From: Lachnospiraceae bacterium
Lineage (GTDB): Bacteria; Bacillota; Clostridia; Lachnospirales; Lachnospiraceae
Direction: 5' to 3'
NCBI GenBank assembly: GCA_900767585.1
Contig: CAAFZP010000076.1
Coordinates: 1 to 17,587, forward strand
DNA length: 17,587 nucleotides
Every line of letters begins with the position of its first letter. Position 1 is the first letter of the stretch. The notes under the pieces are model-generated. The model was not told where the DNA came from. It saw only the letters and a list, made by a program, of their open reading frames with translations, and did not search any database. This document shows, in pieces, positions 6,961 through 13,707 of this stretch. A program made the position numbers and the translations under genes.

Positions 6961-7550
6961 TTTACCACATATCCTCCATGCACACGGATCATATGCGCTC
7001 CAAGTCGTTTATAGATACCGGCAAGTGTCTCATAGCAGCTATACACATGATCCTTCGTCACTATTTTAATGATTCTGCCGTATTTTTCAATATAGATAAT
7101 ATCTGTCCGATCGAAAAAAACATGATGCCCGTCACAGATAACTTCCAATTTTTTACTGGGAGCGTCCAGTTTCACCATGTTCACGGCTTTTCGCATTGCC
7201 AGTGGAAGTATCTGCTTTACATCCTTCCATCGAACAAAGTAGCAATGTTTTGTCTCATACACATCCCGGATTGCATCTTCATTTTCTGTCAGATAGATTA
7301 TCTTACAAAAAGGGAAATATTCATTCACCTGCCTTGCCAGCAGGATACCATTCTGACCACATTCCGGATAGTCAGTATTCATGATCAATATCTCACAATC
7401 AAATACCTTATCTTCCATATCTATGCGAATCTCATTTGGTGTATACAAATAAAACAGGAACCCCTGCTTTTCCTGATATAAGTTCTGTAAAAAATCTTTT
7501 ATTACTTTCATATTCTGAAAATGATCATCGCATATTCCTATCTTTATCAT
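6837..7550 (-). CDS. LytTR-family response regulator with degenerate receiver (paralogue A)
   Basis: 237 residues from the ATG at 7550. An in-frame ATG at 7607 would add 19 residues but has no Shine-Dalgarno site and no match in the paralogue. Residues 1-125 are a CheY-like receiver: Asp8-Asp9 of the acidic pocket (GICDD) and Thr88 (IIYLT) are present, but the phospho-acceptor position at the end of strand 3 (CEILIMNTDYP) is Asn58. Residues 133-237 are a LytTR DNA-binding domain, with IRVHGGYVVNLAYI at about 188-201. It should act as a cytoplasmic transcription factor whose output is not set by Asp phosphorylation. Its last 124 bp almost match the paralogue at 10618. It stands alone between two terminators, 156 bp downstream of the kinase gene. 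Target genes are unknown; the neighbouring surface operon is a candidate. Confidence 0.9.
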   Translation of the reverse strand: MIKIGICDDHFQNMKVIKDFLQNLYQEKQGFLFYLYTPNEIRIDMEDKVFDCEILIMNTDYPECGQNGILLARQVNEYFPFCKIIYLTENEDAIRDVYETKHCYFVRWKDVKQILPLAMRKAVNMVKLDAPSKKLEVICDGHHVFFDRTDIIYIEKYGRIIKIVTKDHVYSCYETLAGIYKRLGAHMIRVHGGYVVNLAYITYLGVDCLEVRNGKVIPIGRTYDKEVRKAYQEYWKK

Positions 7551-7557
7551 GTATTTC

Positions 7558-7571
7558 ACGTCCCCAGTCCC
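7558..7571 (-). promoter_or_regulatory. Leader element GGGAC(T)GGGGACGT, copy at LytTR paralogue A
   Basis: The minus strand reads GGGACTGGGGACGT, ending 7 nt before the ATG at 7550. Paralogue B has the same element less one T. It may supply the Shine-Dalgarno site (GGGGA), although the spacing is long. It could equally be a remnant of duplication. Confidence 0.35.
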
Positions 7572-7619
7572 GTTTTTTGTATTTATGATATAGCAATGGA
7601 TTTTCATTTTAAAAAAAAT

Positions 7620-7645
7620 GTTATATTTGTATGTATTTTTGTCAA
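7620..7645 (-). promoter_or_regulatory. Weak candidate promoter for LytTR paralogue A
   Basis: A perfect TTGACA (7645-7640) is followed by TATAAC (7625-7620), but the spacer is only 14 bp. A further candidate is the extended -10-like TGCTATATC nearer the gene. The region 7551-7693 must hold a promoter because a strong terminator precedes it; which box is used is uncertain. Confidence 0.3.
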
Positions 7646-7685
7646 ATTTAACTTTTGGGAAATCAGACAGTTTAGAAACAACCCA

Positions 7686-7716
7686 TATAAAAAGAGCAGA
7701 TAGTTACTATCTGCTC
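7686..7716 (-). terminator. Intrinsic terminator at the end of the kinase gene
   Basis: Minus-strand RNA forms a perfect 10-bp stem, GAGCAGAUAG with CUAUCUGCUC, around a UAA loop, followed by UUUUUAUAU. The stem includes the kinase stop codon. It closes the LytTR, LytTR-FHA and kinase transcription unit. Confidence 0.9.
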
Positions 7717-9452
7717 CTGTTTAAATAAAATTCAATTGTAACCTGAAAAATCGACTCATATGTATCATCATCTTCATAAGAGAAAAACATCTTATATTTT
7801 CCATCCGGAAGACCTTCCGAAAGCGGCACATATAAAATGAACGCGTTTTTTTCATACTGGAATTCCGGTGTGTAACAGGTTGCATAATCCCAAAGATCCG
7901 ATGTCTCATCAACATTATAGATTGGCTTGTAAATTCCATAATCCGACTCATATCGTTCAAATGTAAAAGAATAGCAGATAGAATCCGTTTCATTCGGCGG
8001 ATTTTCCAACAGGCTGTCATAATATTTCAATCGAAGCTCCGCGCTATCGCCTTCGTAGGAATCAGCCATACTATTTGCGTCCTGCCTCAAAATGAATCCG
8101 CGGTTCCCATTTTCTAAATATGTAAATGCATCCACACGGACACGTTCTGTACTAGAGGAAACCAGATTCAGTATTTCATCGGACTCTTCCTGCATCGCTA
8201 TTTCTTCTTTTGAAGGCACATGCATGACCATAGACGAGTCGGATGACTTCTTTTTCCGTCCGGCATCCGAATCGGTTGCTTTTGACATTTTTTCCTCTGT
8301 TCCCGCTTCCGTCTGTTTGGTATTTGCAGTTTCCGAAATCACACCAACGGATGTTTCTGTATGGATTGCATCAGAGTCAGATGCATCAAGGTCCGGTGAT
8401 TTTGAGACTGCCCGGTGATTTATCATCCAGATTCCAATCCCCATACACAAGAACAATGAACACGCAAAGACGCCAATATACCATTTTTTGCGCTGTTTTT
8501 TCTTCGAACCGGGGATTTCTTTCACAGTATACACTCTCGTTTGCATGTCAAAGCCCGCAAGCACAGCCTGCCGCATCGTTTCCACAGACGCGTACCTGTC
8601 TTCCGCTTTCAAAGACATTGCTTTCATGATAATATCCGAAAGAATAACCGGAATTTCCGGATTTACCCGATAGAGTGCTTGCAAATTATCTTCCAGAATA
8701 CGTCCGAGAGACTCTTCCGGTTTTTGTCCGGATGCTGCATAATAAAGCGTTGCCCCAAGAGCATAAATATCAGTCCAGGGTCCCTGTTTTTCTTTCTTCA
8801 CATACTGTTCCGGCGGCGCATATCCCGGTTTTAAAACAACGGATATAGTCTGTTCACTGTCCATATAGACTTGTTTTGCTGCCCCAAAATCTATCAATTT
8901 GACTGTCAGATCTTCACAGATAAATATATTTTCCGGACTGATATCCCGATGAATCATCCCGGCATTATGAACCACTGCAAGTGCATCCAATACGGAAAGA
9001 CATATATGAACGATAAAATCTGTATTCAGATGCCCACCATGTTCTTTTGTATACTGTTTCAAAGTACATCCATGCAGATACTCCATAACCATGTAGGCCG
9101 TTTCATTTTCTTCCAGGAAATCATAGATACTTACAATATTGGGCTCTGATTGAAAACGGGCCACATCCTGCGCTTCCTTCAAAAAACGGATCAATCCCTG
9201 ATGGTATTCCTTTTGCGCATTCTCTGCAGGCACGCAGACCTGCGAAGAATCCAAACTGCGCGTTGCGATTCCGGATGGATAATATTCTTTGATTGCAACA
9301 TACGACTGCAAAAGTGGATCCCAGGCTCGATAAGTAATGCCAAATCCGCCCGCTCCAATCACATCTTCAATTTTATAACGCTCTTTTAAAATAACGCCCG
9401 GTTTTAAATACCGCGTGTTACTCATACTGCGATTTGACGGACTTTCAATCAC
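7707..9452 (-). CDS. Membrane-anchored eukaryotic-like Ser/Thr protein kinase
   Basis: 581 residues with a GTG start, chosen because AGGGAGGAG lies 8 nt upstream; an internal ATG at codon 10 has no such site. The kinase domain (about 26-300) is complete: glycine loop GAGGFG (33-38), Lys55 in VAIKEY, HRDISPEN with Asp170 and Asn175, DFG (188-190) and PGYAPPEQY (209-217). It should therefore be active; Ser replaces the usual Lys of HRDLKPxN, a common variant in this bacterial group. After a basic juxtamembrane stretch, residues 324-344 form one membrane segment. Outside, a Ser/Asp/Thr-rich linker (about 346-430) leads to a strand-rich domain (about 435-581) with no PASTA repeats and no family I recognise; it may be the sensor. 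It starts 22 bp after the LytTR-FHA gene, so the FHA protein is the obvious partner. No PP2C phosphatase is seen nearby. Confidence 0.95.
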   Translation of the reverse strand: MIESPSNRSMSNTRYLKPGVILKERYKIEDVIGAGGFGITYRAWDPLLQSYVAIKEYYPSGIATRSLDSSQVCVPAENAQKEYHQGLIRFLKEAQDVARFQSEPNIVSIYDFLEENETAYMVMEYLHGCTLKQYTKEHGGHLNTDFIVHICLSVLDALAVVHNAGMIHRDISPENIFICEDLTVKLIDFGAAKQVYMDSEQTISVVLKPGYAPPEQYVKKEKQGPWTDIYALGATLYYAASGQKPEESLGRILEDNLQALYRVNPEIPVILSDIIMKAMSLKAEDRYASVETMRQAVLAGFDMQTRVYTVKEIPGSKKKQRKKWYIGVFACSLFLCMGIGIWMINHRAVSKSPDLDASDSDAIHTETSVGVISETANTKQTEAGTEEKMSKATDSDAGRKKKSSDSSMVMHVPSKEEIAMQEESDEILNLVSSSTERVRVDAFTYLENGNRGFILRQDANSMADSYEGDSAELRLKYYDSLLENPPNETDSICYSFTFERYESDYGIYKPIYNVDETSDLWDYATCYTPEFQYEKNAFILYVPLSEGLPDGKYKMFFSYEDDDTYESIFQVTIEFYLNRSR

Positions 9453-9474
9453 CTTCGATTCTCCTCCCTGTCAT

Positions 9475-10542
9475 CTATCCGAGGCGGAATTCCTGCGTTT
9501 CATCACAGATCCATACGCAATTTCCTGCATATGCTTCCATTTTATTTCCCCGTCCGATCAGCTTTCCCTCTATGTATACTCCATTTTTAGAACAATCTTC
9601 TATCTCATAGCAATTGTTTTCCAATCTCCGGATTATGCAATGTTCCCGGCTGACATTTGGTTCTTTTATAACAATCTGACATGTAGAATCGTCCCGGCCA
9701 AGCCTTATACCTTCTCCATTTTTCATGCGGTAAATAGTACCAAGCAAATCTCCTTTTGTCCCAATAATCGCGCCATTATCCTCCACATGGTTTTCTTTCC
9801 ACTGCGTGATTGTCTGATCATGACTATCTATATCTGAATCCAATGTTTTCTTCGGTTTAAAATAAGCTAACACATCTTTGTAATATTTCCGGCTAATTGG
9901 AAGTCGTGTCTCCCCCACTTCCACTTCAAAGCCATTCATCTTTCGGATACAGGTTTTCTGAACCAGATAACTTTGATGGATTCGCAAAAAACCATATTGT
10001 TTTACCTGTTGTTCCATATCCGTAAGTTTGCCATATACCGGAATTACTTCCGAATTTGTATAAATAAGCAGCATTCTTGCATTGCTTTCAATATAAAGAA
10101 TGTCATTAATCGGAATTGTCCGTAACGAGGAATCTGATTTTACAGACAGATACTTATTCTGACGTCGTTGTTCTAAATATTGCAACAGACACATGCCAAG
10201 TTCCTGTTTCATATTTTCTTTCAGCACATACCCCTGCGCATGTACATGGTACCCTTCGTAAACATACGACATCTCATTTGTTACAAATATAATATCAATA
10301 TTTATATCCCGCTTCCGTATTTCCTGCGCCAGTTTTAATCCGCTTTTCCTGCTATAAACGATTTCCATGATCAATAAGTCACAGGGAAATTTTTCTTTGT
10401 TTTTTATGTCCTGTTCCAGAATATCCGGGTCTGCATACTCGATACATGTAAAATCTTCCATTTGAAATAATGCATCTGTGACGATTTTACGCACCCACGC
10501 CCGGTCCTTTGCATTTTCATCGCATATTCCAATCCGTAACAT
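9475..10542 (-). CDS. LytTR regulator fused to a C-terminal FHA domain
   Basis: 355 residues from the ATG at 10542, which has CGGAG about 9 nt upstream; the longer reading from 10596 starts inside a terminator hairpin. Order: receiver (1-115) with GICDEN, Glu60 at the phospho-acceptor site (CDLLIMEIV), Thr88 and Lys108; LytTR DNA-binding domain (about 130-228); a linker; and a C-terminal FHA domain (about 275-350). FHA hallmarks are GR (282-283), SREH (Ser299, His301) and SKNGVYIEG (Asn320-Gly321), the phosphothreonine-binding residues. FHA domains bind pThr peptides, so this transcription factor could be recruited or switched by the kinase encoded 22 bp downstream. The fusion of receiver-like, LytTR and FHA parts is unusual. 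Glu at residue 60 may mimic phosphorylation. DNA targets are unknown. Confidence 0.92.
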   Translation of the reverse strand: MLRIGICDENAKDRAWVRKIVTDALFQMEDFTCIEYADPDILEQDIKNKEKFPCDLLIMEIVYSRKSGLKLAQEIRKRDINIDIIFVTNEMSYVYEGYHVHAQGYVLKENMKQELGMCLLQYLEQRRQNKYLSVKSDSSLRTIPINDILYIESNARMLLIYTNSEVIPVYGKLTDMEQQVKQYGFLRIHQSYLVQKTCIRKMNGFEVEVGETRLPISRKYYKDVLAYFKPKKTLDSDIDSHDQTITQWKENHVEDNGAIIGTKGDLLGTIYRMKNGEGIRLGRDDSTCQIVIKEPNVSREHCIIRRLENNCYEIEDCSKNGVYIEGKLIGRGNKMEAYAGNCVWICDETQEFRLG

Positions 10543-10578
10543 CTGCTTTTCTCCGTTTTTACTTTTTTCTATCACAAG

Positions 10579-10610
10579 AAAAGCCAGGCACACCATATAC
10601 CTGGCTTTTT
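10579..10610 (-). terminator. Terminator-like hairpin between LytTR paralogue B and LytTR-FHA
   Basis: Minus-strand RNA has arms AAAAGCCAGG and CCUGGCUUUU (10 bp) with an 11-nt loop, followed by a short interrupted U tract (CUUG after UUUU). I see no convincing promoter between it and the LytTR-FHA start at 10542, so partial read-through probably sets the ratio of the first regulator to the FHA regulator and kinase. Confidence 0.7.
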
Positions 10611-10617
10611 ATTACTA

Positions 10618-10741
10618 TTATTTTTTCCAATATTCCTGGTATGCTTTCCGCACTTCTTTGTCATAGGTTCTGCCAATCGGGATGACCTTTCCGTTTCTGA
10701 CTTCCAGACGATCAACACCTAAATATGTGATATATGCCAGA
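10618..10741 (-). repeat. Direct repeat copy 2: shared 3' end of LytTR genes
   Basis: Partner of 6837-6960, same orientation, offset by 3781 bp. Three mismatches in 124 bp with no gaps, against much lower similarity in the rest of the two genes. LytTR-FHA and the kinase gene lie entirely between the copies. Confidence 0.95.
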
Positions 10742-11328
10742 TTCACCGCATAACCACCATGTACACGAACCACATTATCGCCAAAGAACTTTTGAATCGA
10801 TGAAAGGGAATCATAACAGCTATACTCCCGGTAATATGTCACAAACTTGATTGTTCTGCCAACTTTTTCAATATAGATAACATCTGATTTGTTGATAAAT
10901 ACATGGTGTCCTTCGCAGATAATCTCCAACGATTTCTGGTCTGTATCCTTTTTCACCATCGTGATTGCTTTTTGAATCGCATGATTCAAAACCTGCATAG
11001 CATCTTTTTTCCGGACAAAATAACAATGATTTGTCTCATATACATCCTTGATTGCATTTTCATTTGCTGTCAGATATATAATCTTGCAGGCCGGAAATGC
11101 TTCGTTAATCTGCTTTGCAAGTTCCACGCCATTCATACCACTCTCCGGATACTCTGTTTCCATAATCAGGATTTCACATTCGAACGTCATCTCTTCGATA
11201 TCAAGAACAATCTCCGCCGGTGTATAAAATTTGTATATATATTCAAGTTCCTCCGCATAAATCGTCTGCAGATATCCTCGTATCTGTTCTTTTACATCCT
11301 TACACTCATCGCATATTCCTATTTTCAT
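10618..11328 (-). CDS. LytTR-family response regulator with degenerate receiver (paralogue B)
   Basis: 236 residues from the ATG at 11328; an upstream in-frame TTG at 11352 lacks a ribosome site. The receiver (1-125) has GICDE at the acidic pocket, Thr87 in IIYLT, and Glu57 in CEILIMETEYP where the phosphorylated Asp should be. Arg106-Lys107 replaces the usual Lys-Pro. LytTR DNA-binding domain at about 132-236. It is roughly half identical overall to paralogue A (6837-7550), but the last 41 residues differ only at one (Arg versus Cys), so both probably recognise similar DNA sites. It is the first gene after prmA, across a 132-bp gap, and begins the unit continuing into LytTR-FHA and the kinase. 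A role as phosphorylation-independent activator or repressor of its own module or of surface genes is inferred. Confidence 0.9.
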   Translation of the reverse strand: MKIGICDECKDVKEQIRGYLQTIYAEELEYIYKFYTPAEIVLDIEEMTFECEILIMETEYPESGMNGVELAKQINEAFPACKIIYLTANENAIKDVYETNHCYFVRKKDAMQVLNHAIQKAITMVKKDTDQKSLEIICEGHHVFINKSDVIYIEKVGRTIKFVTYYREYSCYDSLSSIQKFFGDNVVRVHGGYAVNLAYITYLGVDRLEVRNGKVIPIGRTYDKEVRKAYQEYWKK

Positions 11329-11337
11329 CTCTCGTGT

Positions 11338-11350
11338 ACGTCCCCGTCCC
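11338..11350 (-). promoter_or_regulatory. Leader element GGGACGGGGACGT, copy at LytTR paralogue B
   Basis: Matches the element at 7558-7571 apart from one missing T. It ends 9 nt before the ATG at 11328, where a second purine stretch (GAGAG) directly adjoins the start codon. Confidence 0.35.
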
Positions 11351-11427
11351 AAACATTCATTTTCCCCTAGTTTAACACATTTTTTTTCAGAAAAACGAAA
11401 TCATGCAAAATTGGTTGTTATTTCGGT

Positions 11428-11448
11428 ATAATTTACATTGTAAACTAT
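11428..11448 (-). promoter_or_regulatory. Inverted repeat in the prmA-LytTR gap (possible operator)
   Basis: A 21-bp dyad with arms ATAATTTACA and TGTAAACTAT around one central T; the arms match except at one position and contain the perfect core TTTACA-T-TGTAAA. It lies just after the prmA stop, in the 132-bp gap (11329-11460) that should hold the promoter of the signalling operon. No U tract follows, so it is not an intrinsic terminator. An extended -10-like TGTTAAACT lies nearer the gene (11369-11377), without a convincing -35 box. Confidence 0.35.
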
Positions 11449-11460
11449 TTTTACGCCAAT

Positions 11461-12471
11461 TTAACATTGCTTTTTTCTTCCGATTACGGATACCCAGTCG
11501 TTCATATGCACGACATCGATAACTTCAAAGCCATTCGCGCACATTGCATCTGTGACATCTTTTTCCTTTACATCCAGAATTCCGGATGTAATGAAATATC
11601 CATTCTCCTTCAGATACGGACCAATCACTGCCGAAAGCGGCACGATCACATCCGCCAGGATATTTGCCACAACGATATCATACTGTCTGTCTACATCAAG
11701 ATGCTGTGCCTCTTTGATTGTCGAACGATCAAGCTGGAATGTCGTCCCCTTGCCAATATAATTATCGGCAAGCAGATTTCCACACGAAAACTTGATCTTA
11801 TCTTCACCCATATGATTGAGCTTTGCATTTTCCTCACTTGCCCGTACCGCAAGCTCATCGATATCCATACCATGTACAAAGCCTGCCCCAAGCCTTGATG
11901 CAATCATGGATAGAATACCACTGCCACAGCCGACATCAAACACCGTATCACCCGGCTTTAAATATTTCTTTAACTGTCCGATGCAGAGCTTTGTCGTCTC
12001 ATGGGAACCCGTACCAAATGCAATACCCGGATCAATCTCAATCACAATATCATCCGATTTTGTATCTGTAAGCACTTCCCAGGTTGGCTTGATGACAATA
12101 TCATCATAGAGACGGATCGGATGAAAAAACTGCTTCCAATTATTCATCCAGTCTGTATCTTCTGTTTCCGAAAGTGTTATGTTCTTGCTGCCTACCGGTA
12201 AAAACGCTTCAAGGCGGGTAAGCTCTGCAGCTATATCCGCCTTTAACGTTTCTATATTGAAAGAGTCATCTATGTAGCAGGAAACCTGTGCGGTTCCATC
12301 ATCCTCGCCATCAACAAGCGGGATATCCACAAACATAGCAGCCTTATCTTCCTCGGTAAGCGGAACATGATCTTCAATCATCACTCCCTCTACACCCTTT
12401 TCATCCAAAAATGCAGAGATGAGATCAACAGCTTCCACTGTTGTATCGATCGTCAATTTTGTCCACGTCAT
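11461..12471 (-). CDS. prmA: Ribosomal protein L11 methyltransferase PrmA
   Basis: 336 residues. A SAM-dependent enzyme that methylates lysines and the N-terminus of ribosomal protein L11. The N-terminal substrate-recognition part contains the WMNNWKQFFHPIRL motif (108-121). The Rossmann methyltransferase domain has DPGIAFGTGSHETT (147-160), FDVGCGSGILS (178-188), the acidic HGMDID (200-205) and VVANILADV (267-275). It is somewhat longer than the E. coli type because of a segment at about 233-262 before NILA. AAGGAAAA adjoins the ATG. It starts 10 bp after dnaJ, so it is part of the heat-shock operon, a usual arrangement in Firmicutes. No clear terminator follows it. Confidence 0.97.
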   Translation of the reverse strand: MTWTKLTIDTTVEAVDLISAFLDEKGVEGVMIEDHVPLTEEDKAAMFVDIPLVDGEDDGTAQVSCYIDDSFNIETLKADIAAELTRLEAFLPVGSKNITLSETEDTDWMNNWKQFFHPIRLYDDIVIKPTWEVLTDTKSDDIVIEIDPGIAFGTGSHETTKLCIGQLKKYLKPGDTVFDVGCGSGILSMIASRLGAGFVHGMDIDELAVRASEENAKLNHMGEDKIKFSCGNLLADNYIGKGTTFQLDRSTIKEAQHLDVDRQYDIVVANILADVIVPLSAVIGPYLKENGYFITSGILDVKEKDVTDAMCANGFEVIDVVHMNDWVSVIGRKKQC

Positions 12472-12481
12472 TTTTCCTTAC

Positions 12482-13648
12482 CTATAATCCTTTTTTGAAC
12501 CCTTTCTTTCTCTTATGATCGCCAAAAATCGAAGAACCGGACGATGCCGCATCCGTAGAAGAACGCGCATTCACGGTTGTATTTGCATACTGGTTCAGAA
12601 TCGACTTTTGCTCTTCAGTCAGTTTATCCGGTACCTGAACGACCAGTGTAATGTAATGATCACCACGTACGGTCTTGTTACGAAGTGTCGGAACACCCTT
12701 GCCCTTCAGTTTCACCTTTGTATCTGTCTGCGTACCCGGTTTAATCTCCAGTTCATAAGGTCCGTCAATCGTCGTAACCGTAATCTTGCCACCAAGCGCT
12801 GCCTGTGTAAATGTAATCGGCTCTGTAGAATACAGATCATACTCCTGTCTCTGGAATCTAGGATCCCGGTCAACAAGCACAGTTACAAGCAGGTCACCAC
12901 GCTCACCGCCATTGATACCAGGCTCGCCCTTTGCACGGATACGGATACTCTGACCGTTGTCAATACCTGCAGGTATTGCTACCTGAATCTTCTTTTTGCT
13001 CTTTACATAGCCAGAACCGGCACAGTTGCTACACTTGTACTTGATAATCTTTCCGGAACCGCCGCAATCCGGACATGCGGATACCGTTCTCGCCATGCCG
13101 AACAGCGACTGCTGTGTGTAGACAACCTGTCCTTTTCCGCCACATTTACTACATGTCTCCGGCTGATGTCCCGGCTGGGCACCGGTACCGTGACAGACTG
13201 TACATTCATCCTTCAGCGGAAGTTCCAATTCTGTCTGTGTTCCGAATATTGCATCTGTAAAGCTGACACGGACAGTTGTCTTGATATTTGCACCCTTAAC
13301 CGGGCCATTGGACTGTCTCTGACGACCGCCACTGCCAAACATATCGCCGAAGATATCTCCGAAGATATCTCCCATATCCGAGAAATCGAATCCACCGAAG
13401 CCGCCCGGACCTCCTCCCTGCTCAAATGCGGCATGACCATACTGGTCATACTTTGCACGTTTCTCAGGATCGGACAGTACCGCATATGCCTCTGCAGCCT
13501 CTTTGAATTTTTCTTCCGCTTCTTTATCTCCCGGGTTTGTGTCCGGGTGATATTTTTTTGCTACCTTACGGTAAGCTTTTTTCAAATCCGCCTCGGAGAC
13601 ACCTTTTGTGACTCCGAGGACTTCATAATAATCTCTTTTATCAGACAT
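12482..13648 (-). CDS. dnaJ: Chaperone protein DnaJ (Hsp40)
   Basis: 388 residues from the ATG at 13648, which has AAGGGTGA upstream at good spacing; a GTG two codons earlier lies too close to that site. Type I DnaJ: J domain (about 5-70) with HPD at 34-36 for stimulating DnaK ATPase, Gly/Phe-rich region (about 77-108), zinc-binding region with four CxxCxGxG-type repeats (Cys149/152, 166/169, 192/195, 206/209), then the C-terminal substrate-binding domains. The fourth repeat reads CSNCAGSG, with Ala in place of Gly. It delivers unfolded proteins to DnaK in the cytoplasm. It lies 59 bp downstream of dnaK and is probably co-transcribed. Confidence 0.98.
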   Translation of the reverse strand: MSDKRDYYEVLGVTKGVSEADLKKAYRKVAKKYHPDTNPGDKEAEEKFKEAAEAYAVLSDPEKRAKYDQYGHAAFEQGGGPGGFGGFDFSDMGDIFGDIFGDMFGSGGRQRQSNGPVKGANIKTTVRVSFTDAIFGTQTELELPLKDECTVCHGTGAQPGHQPETCSKCGGKGQVVYTQQSLFGMARTVSACPDCGGSGKIIKYKCSNCAGSGYVKSKKKIQVAIPAGIDNGQSIRIRAKGEPGINGGERGDLLVTVLVDRDPRFQRQEYDLYSTEPITFTQAALGGKITVTTIDGPYELEIKPGTQTDTKVKLKGKGVPTLRNKTVRGDHYITLVVQVPDKLTEEQKSILNQYANTTVNARSSTDAASSGSSIFGDHKRKKGFKKGL

Positions 13649-13707
13649 CTGCACTCACCCTTATTATTCGTAATCTGCTTTTATCAACTTGCTCCCCGTC
13701 TTAACGC

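Noticed and set aside
7551..7607. 19-residue N-terminal extension of LytTR paralogue A
   Set aside because: There is no ribosome site at the upstream ATG, the extension is absent from the paralogue, and receiver domains normally begin at the MIKIGICDD segment.
10543..10596. 18-residue N-terminal extension of LytTR-FHA
   Set aside because: The upstream ATG lies in the loop of a terminator hairpin with no ribosome site, while the ATG at 10542 has CGGAG at good spacing and matches the receiver start of the paralogues.
13649..13707. Possible separate dnaJ promoter (TTGATA in the dnaK-dnaJ gap)
   Set aside because: The only -10-like sequence is poor and the spacing is 15 bp. Co-transcription with dnaK is more likely.
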